Below are positions 1 through 6,778 of a DNA stretch of 10,391 bases, piece by piece (positions within the stretch are counted from its first letter, which is position 1; the number at the start of each line of letters is the position of its first letter). Source of the stretch: Verrucomicrobiota bacterium. GTDB lineage: Bacteria > Verrucomicrobiota > Verrucomicrobiia > Chthoniobacterales > UBA10450. A program made the position numbers and the translations under genes. The notes under the pieces are model-generated. The model saw only the letters and a list, made by a program, of their open reading frames with translations, did no database searches and was not told where the DNA came from. Location: NCBI GenBank assembly GCA_003218735.1, contig QHOJ01000068.1, positions 1-10,391 on the forward strand. Direction: 5' to 3'.

Positions 1-1
1 T

Positions 2-688
2 CTTTGTTTTCCAAATAATCCGACTGGAGCAGTCGCGTCCCGAGAAGAACTTTCGCGCTGGGTTGACTACGCGCGTGAACACGAATCGCTGCTGCTCTTT
101 GATGCGGCTTATGAAGCGTACATCTCACAGCGCGAAATTCCGCATTCCATTTTTGAAATTCCGGGCGCTCACGAATGCGCAGTCGAGCTGCGCAGCTTTT
201 CAAAGAATGGCGGTTTTACAGGCGTTCGCTGCGGCTTCACCGTGATGCCGAAATCGGTGGTGGGGCGAACAGATTCGGGAAAAAAGTTGCCCTTGCATCC
301 GCTCTGGCATCGGCGTTGGAGCACCAAAGCAAACAGCGTGAGTTATCCGGTACAGCGTGGCGCGGAAGCACTGTATTCGTCAGAAGGTCGCCAACAGGTG
401 CGCGCACTCATCGCACATTACATGGGGAACGCCAAAATCTTGCGCGATGCTTGCGCGAAGATCGGCATGGAAGTTTTCGGCGGAATCAGCGCGCCTTACA
501 TTTGGGTGAGAACTCCGGCTGGCCTAACGAGTTGGCAAATGTTTGACCACATGCTGCGCGATTTGAACGTGGTCATCACGCCCGGCAGCGGTTTCGGCGC
601 GCAAGGCGAGGGCTATTTTCGGATCTCTGCCTTCAACAGCCGGGGAAATGTGGAACAGGTCGCGCGTCGTCTGCAAAGCGTGTCGTAA
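2..688 (+). CDS. dapL: LL-diaminopimelate aminotransferase, C-terminal part (5' end outside window)
   Basis: The frame is open from base 2 to the TAA at 686-688, giving 229 residues of a family that is usually about 400 long, so the N-terminal part lies left of the window. DapL is a PLP-dependent class I/II aminotransferase that converts tetrahydrodipicolinate directly to LL-diaminopimelate using glutamate, in the cytoplasm, on the lysine and peptidoglycan pathway. Seen here: the fold-type I motif FPNNPTG at fragment residues 3-9; the PLP-contacting FDAAYEAY; the Schiff-base lysine in SFSKNGGFTG (Lys68, codon 203-205); and the DapL-typical C-terminal runs NAPYIW-like (SAPYIWVRTP), TPGSGFG and GEGYFRISAF. 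These separate it from plain aspartate aminotransferases. No lesion is visible in the part present. A small hairpin begins at its stop codon. Confidence 0.93.
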   Translation, partial: LCFPNNPTGAVASREELSRWVDYAREHESLLLFDAAYEAYISQREIPHSIFEIPGAHECAVELRSFSKNGGFTGVRCGFTVMPKSVVGRTDSGKKLPLHPLWHRRWSTKANSVSYPVQRGAEALYSSEGRQQVRALIAHYMGNAKILRDACAKIGMEVFGGISAPYIWVRTPAGLTSWQMFDHMLRDLNVVITPGSGFGAQGEGYFRISAFNSRGNVEQVARRLQSVS

Positions 689-707
689 GATCGACTCTTG
701 TCGATCT
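688..707. repeat. Perfect 8-bp inverted repeat at the dapL stop codon
   Basis: AGATCGAC (688-695), loop TCTT, GTCGATCT (700-707) form a perfect 8-bp stem whose first base is the last base of the dapL stop codon. The following AATTGAG contains no T run, so this is not a textbook intrinsic terminator. It could attenuate readthrough into the sigma-factor gene or protect the mRNA 3' end. Confidence 0.45.
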
Positions 708-745
708 AATTGAGCCACGTAACGTTCGGTTTTTGATAAATCAGC

Positions 746-1228
746 GTGTCCGCTCCCAAGCAAAATCTCCCGCAGCTTTATCGTTTCTGTTTCCTGATGC
801 TAGGCGACTCCGTCAAAGCGCAGGAGGTCTTTCACACGACCCTCCGCGAGGCGGCTTTGCGAGCAGCCCATGAGGAGTTACCGCATGAGCCTTTTTGGCT
901 TTTCCGCGATGCCCGCTGGCGTTGTTTGGAAGCAACCAAAACCGACTTGCAAGCCGAACCGATCGAAATGGAGGAGCAGGAGATAACCGCATCGGCCGGG
1001 TCGCAGATTGAGCGGCTTGAGCCAAGACAGCTGGCAATTTGGATTTCAGCGGCGCCCGAGCCGCAGAGGACCGCGCTGGCGCTGTTTTATCTGGATGAGT
1101 TTGATTATCGCGAGATCGCTGATTTGGCGGAACTGAAACTGAGCGAGCTTTCCCGGTTGCTGGCTCTTGGCCGGCGCCAGTTTCAAGCCTGGTTGGATGC
1201 CACCTTGCCTAAAAGGCCGACAATATGA
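746..1228 (+). CDS. ECF-like RNA polymerase sigma factor (divergent)
   Basis: This is a 160-residue protein with the two-domain layout of extracytoplasmic-function sigma factors, which bind core RNA polymerase and direct it to stress or envelope promoters. A region-2-like helix pair covers about residues 11-62 (LYRFCFLMLGDS through the VFHTTLREA helix). Residues 63-92 are an acidic linker. Region 4 covers about 95-150, with EPQRTALALFYLDEFDYREIA and a helix-turn-helix ending in GRRQFQ. Region 2 is degenerate: the usual acidic DxxQExF-type signature reads KAQEVFH. The start is GTG; an in-frame TAA at 737-739 leaves no earlier ATG, GTG or TTG. No clear Shine-Dalgarno is visible. The stop overlaps the start of the next gene by 4 bases (ATGA, 1225-1228), so the two are probably translationally coupled. 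The regulon is unknown. Confidence 0.72.
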   Translation: MSAPKQNLPQLYRFCFLMLGDSVKAQEVFHTTLREAALRAAHEELPHEPFWLFRDARWRCLEATKTDLQAEPIEMEEQEITASAGSQIERLEPRQLAIWISAAPEPQRTALALFYLDEFDYREIADLAELKLSELSRLLALGRRQFQAWLDATLPKRPTI

Positions 1229-1998
1229 AAACGCCGGAACTCTCCCGACGGCAACGCGCTCTCGCGAATTGCGCGCCGATAAATGAAGAGAGGATACGCG
1301 ACCGCTTCATGCGCGCAGCTGTCTTCCGGGCACGCAGCTCCAGCGAATTCGAAAATCAACAGAGCTTTGATCGTGCGCTAGCCACATTGGTTCGTTCCAT
1401 CCCGATTCCACCGGAGACTGCCGAATGGTTTTCCGGTAAAGATCTGATCTCTCCATCCAGGTGGACTTGGAAAAAAACGGCGCGTAACCCGGTTGTAATG
1501 GCGATCGGAATCGCGCTCGCGGTGATCGCCGGCGTGTTTGTCTTCCATTTCGTTGGTCGTCTGAATGATTTTCCAGGATCGGGAACCGCGCGGAAATTAT
1601 TAAGTATCGCAGGGTCGACGCGATCGGTCGTCCTTGATCCAGTGAATGCTGATGCTGGAACGTTGAGTGACCTGTTCTTTTTGAAACACGCACTGGAACA
1701 TTACGACGTGCCGGCAGTATTCGTCGATTTTCGCACGATCGGCTGCCGTGTTTTTGAGGACGATCAGTCGCAGCGTATCGCCCAAATATGGGTGGTCGAG
1801 AAGCGGATGCAGTTTTTTCTGTTCCCGGCGGAGAGAAATGTCAAAACCGGCGCCGTGTTGAAGTTTCAGGGGTGGCGTTATGTCCATCAAGAAGGCTGGG
1901 TTGGAGCAGTCACGGAACGTAACGGGGTATGCTTTATGGTCGCGCTCCGTGGACGCGAAAAAGATTTGGCGTCATATCTTGCAAAAGCAAAACAGTGA
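1225..1998 (+). CDS. Single-pass membrane protein, putative anti-sigma factor
   Basis: This is a 257-residue protein with one strong transmembrane segment at about residues 89-111 (VVMAIGIALAVIAGVFVF core). KTARNP precedes it, so the N-terminal 85 residues are predicted to be cytoplasmic and about 145 residues extracytoplasmic. It overlaps the sigma-factor gene by ATGA, the usual arrangement for a sigma/anti-sigma pair, and that context is the main basis for the call. The cytoplasmic part lacks the HxxxCxxC zinc anti-sigma signature; its only cysteine is Cys16. The C-terminal part (FQGWRYVHQEGWVGAV, then VCFMVALRG and a short terminal helix) resembles the 'write-on-membrane, read-the-tail' pattern seen at the end of some membrane anti-sigma factors. 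It could also be an unrelated membrane protein co-transcribed with the sigma factor. Confidence 0.55.
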   Translation: MKTPELSRRQRALANCAPINEERIRDRFMRAAVFRARSSSEFENQQSFDRALATLVRSIPIPPETAEWFSGKDLISPSRWTWKKTARNPVVMAIGIALAVIAGVFVFHFVGRLNDFPGSGTARKLLSIAGSTRSVVLDPVNADAGTLSDLFFLKHALEHYDVPAVFVDFRTIGCRVFEDDQSQRIAQIWVVEKRMQFFLFPAERNVKTGAVLKFQGWRYVHQEGWVGAVTERNGVCFMVALRGREKDLASYLAKAKQ

Positions 1999-2048
1999 GG
2001 TCCGTCCGTTGACAGGTCAGACGGCGGCGTTGAGTCTTTGACCCCATC

Positions 2049-2120
2049 GCCAGGGTAGCTCAGCGGTAGAGCAGGGGACTCATAAGCCCTTGGCCGGGAG
2101 TTCGATTCTCCCCCCTGGCA
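2049..2120 (+). tRNA. tRNA with CAT anticodon (tRNA-Met or lysidine tRNA-Ile)
   Basis: A 72-base cloverleaf can be drawn. The acceptor stem is GCCAGGG (2049-2055) with CCCTGGC (2113-2119) and discriminator A2120. The D stem is GCTC/GAGC with loop AGCGGTA. The anticodon loop is CTCATAA with anticodon CAT at 2081-2083. The T arm is GGGAG/TTCGATT/CTCCC. The acceptor stem is fully paired, including the 1-72 pair G-C, whereas the initiator tRNA normally has a 1-72 mismatch, so this is not initiator tRNA. Elongator Met and Ile2 (C34 modified to lysidine) cannot be separated by eye. The closing pair of the anticodon stem is A31/G39, a mismatch. The 3' CCA is not encoded. Confidence 0.95.
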
Positions 2121-2178
2121 CTTCTGACTGCAGATTATGGATTTCGGATTGATTAAGCCTTGGACATTTTCTTCGCGC

Positions 2179-2183
2179 AGGAG
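2179..2183 (+). promoter_or_regulatory. Shine-Dalgarno of the LMF-like gene
   Basis: AGGAG lies 5 bases before the ATG at 2189, and it fixes that start. This is the clearest ribosome binding site in the window. The other genes start on GTG or on ATG with weak or no visible Shine-Dalgarno. Confidence 0.75.
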
Positions 2184-2188
2184 ACCGG

Positions 2189-3715
2189 ATGAATGACCAC
2201 GATTTTCTCCAAAAACTTTTCGCTGGCGGAAATTCCTATTGGCTGACGCGGTTCATCATTCTGCGACTGCTCGGGTTCGTTTACGCGGTCGCGTTTTTTG
2301 TTGCGGCGCAACAGCTCGTTTCGCTGATCGGTGGACACGGACTGACTCCAGCACGGTATTTCCTGGGCGAAATTCACTCGCAGCTCGGCTCGCGCACTGC
2401 CGGCATGTTGCAGGTTCCGACATTGTTTTGGTTCGGGATCTCGGACAACGGATTGTCGGTCTTTGCCTGGGTTGGATTCGGTTTGTCGCTCGTTGTTCTC
2501 GCTGGCTACGCGAACGCCATAATTCTCACAGTTCTCTGGGCGATGTACATGTCCATCGTGCACATCGGTCAAATTTGGTACGGCTACGGTTGGGAAACTC
2601 AGCTGCTCGAGACGGGATTCTTGTCGATTTTCCTCTGTCCCCTGCTTGATGCGCGGCCATTTCCGAAAAGAGCGCCGCCGCTCCTTGTCATCTGGCTTTT
2701 TCGCTGGCTCGGCTTTCGCATCATGATTGGCGCTGGGCTGATCAAACTGCGCGGCGATCCGTGCTGGCGCGATCTCACCTGCCTTTACTATCATTACGAA
2801 ACGCAGCCGATCCCAAGTCCGATCAGCCGCTATTTACATTTCGCGCCGCATTGGTTCCACAACGTCGAAACCGCCTGGAACCATTTCATCGAGCTGGTCG
2901 TGCCATGGTTTTCGTTCGCACCCCGGACCGCCCGACACATCGCCGGCATATTGCTTATCACATTCCAAATCTTTCTCATCATCAGCGGCAACCTGTCGTT
3001 TCTAAATTACGTCACGATCATTCCGTTTCTCGCCTGTTTCGACGACACATTCTTTCGCCGCATCTTGCCGAAATCACTAGTTAGGAGAGCCGAAGAAGCG
3101 GCACAACAAGCGAAACCGTGCCGCGTTCAGAACGGAGTTGCCATCGCATTGTCGATCTTAGTCGCATATCTGAGCGTCGCGCCAGTGCTCAACCTTGTTT
3201 CCAATCGGCAAGTAATGAATTCCTCGTTCGACCCGCTCGATCTGGTCAATACTTACGGAGCGTTCGGCAGCGTTGGTAAGGAGCGATACGAAATTATTTT
3301 CGAAGGAACCGATGACGCTTTGATCAGTGGGGACACTAAATGGAAGGAATATGAATTCACTGCCAAACCGGGCGATCCCAACCGGCGACCACCCTTCATT
3401 GCGCCGTATCAACCGCGGATCGACTGGCAAATCTGGTTCGCTGCGATGGCCTCTCCGGCTGACTATCCATGGACACTGCATTTTGTCTGGAAACTTCTGC
3501 ACAACGATCGCGGCACGCTCTCGCTCCTTGCCAACAATCCATTTCCTACCTCGCCGCCCCGTTATATTCGCGCGCGGCTGTATCGCTATCATTTCGCGCC
3601 GATTGGCGATCCCGCTTGGTGGAAGCGCGAACCAATCGGTGAATGGCTGCCCGCACTTTCGACTGACGACACGGAGTTCCGCCGTTTGCTCGGGGCGATG
3701 AACTGGCTTGATTAG
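2189..3715 (+). CDS. Lipase maturation factor (LMF1) family membrane protein
   Basis: This is a 508-residue multi-pass membrane protein with the full pattern of the LMF1/LMF2 family (Pfam LMF1). The N-terminal membrane half has hydrophobic segments at roughly residues 20-45, 75-108, 108-126, 138-152, 164-184, 231-245, 250-283 and 315-338. Family signatures follow in order: WETQLLETGFLSIF (135-148), RWLGFRIMIGAGLIKLRGD with DPCWRDLTCLYYHYETQP (172-207), NTYGAFGSVGKERYEI (354-369), the soluble-domain YEFTAKPGDPNRRP, PYQPRIDWQIWFAA (406-419), and NPFP with PRYIRARLYRYHF (450-469). In vertebrates LMF1 is needed for folding of secreted homodimeric lipases in the ER. The role of bacterial members is not established; one inference is help in folding or exporting a lipase or other ester hydrolase. 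The gene appears intact. It has its own Shine-Dalgarno, and its stop overlaps the stop of the convergent acyltransferase-hydrolase gene. Confidence 0.9.
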   Translation: MNDHDFLQKLFAGGNSYWLTRFIILRLLGFVYAVAFFVAAQQLVSLIGGHGLTPARYFLGEIHSQLGSRTAGMLQVPTLFWFGISDNGLSVFAWVGFGLSLVVLAGYANAIILTVLWAMYMSIVHIGQIWYGYGWETQLLETGFLSIFLCPLLDARPFPKRAPPLLVIWLFRWLGFRIMIGAGLIKLRGDPCWRDLTCLYYHYETQPIPSPISRYLHFAPHWFHNVETAWNHFIELVVPWFSFAPRTARHIAGILLITFQIFLIISGNLSFLNYVTIIPFLACFDDTFFRRILPKSLVRRAEEAAQQAKPCRVQNGVAIALSILVAYLSVAPVLNLVSNRQVMNSSFDPLDLVNTYGAFGSVGKERYEIIFEGTDDALISGDTKWKEYEFTAKPGDPNRRPPFIAPYQPRIDWQIWFAAMASPADYPWTLHFVWKLLHNDRGTLSLLANNPFPTSPPRYIRARLYRYHFAPIGDPAWWKREPIGEWLPALSTDDTEFRRLLGAMNWLD

Positions 3716-5406
3716 AGGCCGCGCTCTTTCAAGCGCGCGACAGTTTCACGCAACATGCGATAACCGAAGTGTCCTTGGCGTACTCGAAGCAACTCCGATC
3801 CGTGCCATTTCTGTTGGATCGCCTCGAGATCTGTTGCCCGGGCAATTGAATCAAATTCGCCCGCTACAAATAAGACACGCCCGGCGTCGCACACCGGTTG
3901 ATTATGCATCGGCGAGCTGAGATGAAAATGCCGCGCCACGAGCGACGGCTCGATCTGCGCTCGTCGAAGTTCCCGCCGCATGACACGTGTGCCCGGCCCT
4001 TTCCAGATCGCGTGCTCAACGTTCACGATCGGCGCCATCAACGCGACAAAACGAAAATCTTGCTCGACCATTGCAAGGAGTGCCCCGATCCAGCCGCCGT
4101 AACTGCTTCCGAGGACGCCAAAATCGTTGCAACCTCGCTCGCGCAGCCCCGCCATTAATTGCCGCACCTCGATCACTCCCTGACGTAATCCCTCCGCGTT
4201 ACGGATAAGATCGGCGGTAATGGCGAGTTCGCCATTCCAGTAGCCGCGCGGGACCCGAGAATAGTGATAAGGCAGATGCACGAAGCACGCGTTCCAGCCG
4301 AGTTCGTTGAAGCGCTCAGCCCAGCGGCGATATCCGATGTGGCTCGCCGACATGAGCGCGTGCAGCATCAATACTGTTGGCGCGCTCCAGCCTCGCGCAC
4401 ATGGGAAAAAATCTGCGCGAGCGATATTGTTTGCCGGAAATTTGGTGTTGATTGGACTACGCCAAGTGATTGTCAGAGCCTCAATGATCCCGCTCGCGGG
4501 TCCGCCATTGTGCGGAACTGCGTAAAACTCGTGCGCCGTGAGTTTCTCGCATTCTGCCACGTAGCGTTCCATTTCATCCCGGCTGCGTGCGTGCAGTCGG
4601 TGACGCGACTGCATCAGGTTCATCGACACGCACATGAGGGAATCGATGACCGTTGCAGAGACGCGCCGCAACGGATGACGGCCCGGACGAGGACCTCTCT
4701 CCGCATGCGACTCCATTCGTTCGCGCGGCGCATGCGGTAAATCGTCCGGTGTGAGCCGAAAAGTTTGTCGTAATTCCGCGTAAAGATTTTTGAATGCGGT
4801 GGCGAGGTCGCGCTCAATGCGCCTGCGCGCGTCGGATTTCGACAGCCCGGAAAACTGTGAAACGGGTTCGCCGAACGCGATCCAGACCGGGGTCCGTCTC
4901 GTCGGTAACCACCTTTTCTTTGAGTATAACCGATCGCTTCCGACAATCACACATGGCAAAATCGGAACTCTGGCGATATGTGCCAGTGTCGACGCGCCTG
5001 GTCGCAACGGTGCGCCTTCGAGTAACGAGCGTGTGCCGTCGCGGATTCCCCCCTCTGGGAAAACCCCGACAATTCGGCCTTGTTTCAGCCGTTCGATCGC
5101 GGTCCGAATGGTTTTGCGATCGGCGCGATCTCGATCCGCCGGGAACGCATCGACCGCTCGCAAAAGAAAACCGAGTACTGGAAGCGAAAAGAATTCCGCC
5201 ATTGCCATCCAATCGATCTTGCGCCGCACGACCGAGGAAATAATAAACGGATCGAAGTGGCTGATATGATTTCCCGCCAAAAGAAATCCGCCGTCCCGGT
5301 TCGTTTTCTCCCATCCGATTACGAGGACGCGTGACGAGTAACCAAACAGCAATTTCATCAACAGCGCTGCAACGCGATTGGCAAAAGAATGGAAAAACGA
5401 GCGCAC
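3712..5406 (-). CDS. PlsC-type acyltransferase fused to an alpha/beta hydrolase
   Basis: This is a 564-residue two-domain protein. Residues about 25-212 are a glycerophosphate-type acyltransferase (PlsC/LPLAT). It has the catalytic HX4D box NHISHFDP (His47, Asp52), the phosphate-binding FPEGGIRDG (116-124) and the VPILPCVIVG strand that usually follows. Such enzymes move an acyl chain from acyl-ACP or acyl-CoA to lysophosphatidic acid or another lysolipid at the inner membrane. Residues about 213-335 form a charged linker and lead-in. Residues about 340-564 are an alpha/beta hydrolase with a complete apparent triad: nucleophile Ser435 in GSSYGG, Asp519 in GEFD and His546 in GHFGY. The hydrolase part recalls the ABHD18-like group, which is a weak assignment. 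Neither half is broken. The start is GTG at 5404-5406; no in-frame ATG, GTG or TTG was seen just upstream, and this start leaves a normal 46-residue lead before the HX4D box. No signal peptide is seen. It diverges from the SGNH gene and converges on the LMF gene. Confidence 0.88.
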   Translation of the reverse strand: MRSFFHSFANRVAALLMKLLFGYSSRVLVIGWEKTNRDGGFLLAGNHISHFDPFIISSVVRRKIDWMAMAEFFSLPVLGFLLRAVDAFPADRDRADRKTIRTAIERLKQGRIVGVFPEGGIRDGTRSLLEGAPLRPGASTLAHIARVPILPCVIVGSDRLYSKKRWLPTRRTPVWIAFGEPVSQFSGLSKSDARRRIERDLATAFKNLYAELRQTFRLTPDDLPHAPRERMESHAERGPRPGRHPLRRVSATVIDSLMCVSMNLMQSRHRLHARSRDEMERYVAECEKLTAHEFYAVPHNGGPASGIIEALTITWRSPINTKFPANNIARADFFPCARGWSAPTVLMLHALMSASHIGYRRWAERFNELGWNACFVHLPYHYSRVPRGYWNGELAITADLIRNAEGLRQGVIEVRQLMAGLRERGCNDFGVLGSSYGGWIGALLAMVEQDFRFVALMAPIVNVEHAIWKGPGTRVMRRELRRAQIEPSLVARHFHLSSPMHNQPVCDAGRVLFVAGEFDSIARATDLEAIQQKWHGSELLRVRQGHFGYRMLRETVARLKERGL

Positions 5407-5505
5407 AGAATGCGAATTGATCTGCGAATTTGCCGGAGGGAAGTGGGCAAAGCAAATTAGAGCGATAACCGCAATTTGGCTGTAGGTTTCGAATTCCCAT
5501 GTGAG
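5407..5505. promoter_or_regulatory. Divergent intergenic region with a TGCGAATT direct repeat
   Basis: These 99 bases separate the divergent starts of the acyltransferase-hydrolase (minus) and SGNH hydrolase (plus) genes, so they should hold both promoters. The only structure visible is the octamer TGCGAATT twice, at 5411-5418 and 5423-5430. The copies are 12 bases apart, about one helical turn, right beside the minus-strand start. It may be an operator half-site pair. No -35/-10 set could be assigned confidently. Confidence 0.3.
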
Positions 5506-6777
5506 ATGTTACCTACGCGATTTGTCTTGCTCGCCGGGCTCCTTGTATTCTTGACTGCGGCGCCTGTCCGCGGCACGGAAGAATTTGCAAATCCGCCGCG
5601 CCCATTTCCGGTCGTGATGGGTGAACAGATCGCAGCAAACTTGGTCGATTTGATCTTTTTGTTCGACCGAGTAGCAAGCGACCCACCAACGGCGACTACG
5701 CCAGATTATCTCGAACGGGTATCACAGCCTTCATCGCCATTCTACAACGATTATCTGGCATACCGGCGGGGCCGGATCGACCGGGCTGAACTGGTGCGCC
5801 GATTGCCGCATGTGGCGATGATGGGCGACAGTCTTACGCAACATTTTTACATATCGTCTCCCATCAGCTTATTTTGGCGAGCGAGGACCCAGCGGCGCAA
5901 GAACTGGTTCCTCGATACCGACCCCGATCCAGCGAGCATCCGGAGCGTGTACGAAAGGCTGGAAACTTTCACGCCACTGGTTGCTACGGAATACAATGGC
6001 GCCGGCGCATTGGTTGCACCGGCCCGGGCTAGCGAAGGCATTCGCAGACGAATCGTCCGGACGCGCAATCTCTCGGGGCAGTCGCTTCAAATTCTGCGCA
6101 AAAGAAGATTTCCAGATTTGATCCTGATTTGGATCGGACACAACAATCTCGACTGGGTGGAGGGGCTCTCTCCGACCGAACGCGCGCACCCGGAAAAGCG
6201 CTTGCAAGAAATCGCAGCCCAATTTCGACAAAACTACACCGAGCCGCTTCAGTGGTTGATTGATCGGGCGAAAACGGAGAACCACAGAGTGGCGATTGTC
6301 GTTTTCGGACTAGCGAACCTGGAAGCATTTTTCAAAGCGCGGCGAAAAGCCGAAGCGCTCCACGCAAAAAATCCAGCGCTCTATCCGTATTTTTAGAGCG
6401 GCAATCGCAGTTTCGAGTCACTGAAACTGCCTTATCAGAGCAACATGATCCGACTCGGTTTAATGCTGAACGGGGAAATGCGTGCGATGGTCAGCAATCT
6501 GGACCGCCAGCTCGCGCACAATTCTAACGTTCGCGTGCAGTATTCCGATGCCCTGGCAAAAGTGAATTTCAGTCGCCTCGAATTAATAAACCCGGCAGAC
6601 GCGTGGCATCCGTCGATCGAAGGGCACAAAGCTCTCGCCGCTGTCGCTTTCAGCGCGCTTGGCCCAACTCTCAAATTTCTTGAGATTGGTCCAAACGGAC
6701 GATCTTACCAGCGTTCGAGATCGTTACTCGGTGGACGCGCTAAATTTTTGTACTCCAGTCACAAATTGGGGTCTTGA
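5506..6777 (+). pseudogene. SGNH/GDSL hydrolase, interrupted by an in-frame amber codon
   Basis: This is a secreted or periplasmic ester hydrolase of the SGNH family, broken by TAG at 6394-6396 (codon 297 of 423). The frame is unchanged on both sides. The ATG at 5506 is preferred because it opens a classic signal peptide (basic start, hydrophobic VLLAGLLVFLTAA, cleavage near VRG/TEE); a TTG at 5476 would add 10 residues. The four SGNH blocks are present: MMGDSLTQ with nucleophile Ser109 (block I), YNGAGAL with Gly165 (II), IGHNNLDW with Asn213/214 (III), and NPADAWHPS with Asp365 and His368 (V). Block V lies after the amber, so the product ending at the TAG lacks the catalytic Asp and His. 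Residues after the stop (SGNRSFESLKLPYQSN, then MIRLGLMLNGEM) continue the same domain. Substrate unknown; lipid or acylated polysaccharide ester is plausible given the neighbours. It ends 1 base before the stop of the convergent Aas-like gene. Confidence 0.85.
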
Positions 6778-6778
6778 G

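Noticed and set aside
2002..2024. Dyad CCGTC...GACGG after the putative anti-sigma gene as an intrinsic terminator
   Set aside because: Only 5 bp pair in the outer stem, the inner TGAC/GTCA leaves a 2-base loop, and no T run follows.
2049..2120. tRNA gene as an attachment site of an integrated element
   Set aside because: No repeat of the tRNA 3' end was seen elsewhere in the window, and no integrase, transposase or phage-like gene is present.
2153..2794. 213-residue minus-strand open frame opposite the LMF gene
   Set aside because: Its translation is a charged, Gln/Arg/Glu-rich antisense of a membrane protein with strong family motifs and a good Shine-Dalgarno. It shows no domain of its own.
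4814..5500. 228-residue minus-strand open frame overlapping the acyltransferase-hydrolase gene
   Set aside because: It is on the same strand but in another frame of a gene with clear PlsC motifs. Its translation is Arg/Ser-rich with no recognisable domain, as expected of a shadow frame in GC-rich DNA.
6394..6396. Genome-wide reassignment of TAG as a sense codon
   Set aside because: TAG ends the LMF gene at 3713-3715 just after the expected family C terminus, and also ends the Aas-like gene (6779-6781). TAG therefore works as a stop in this genome.
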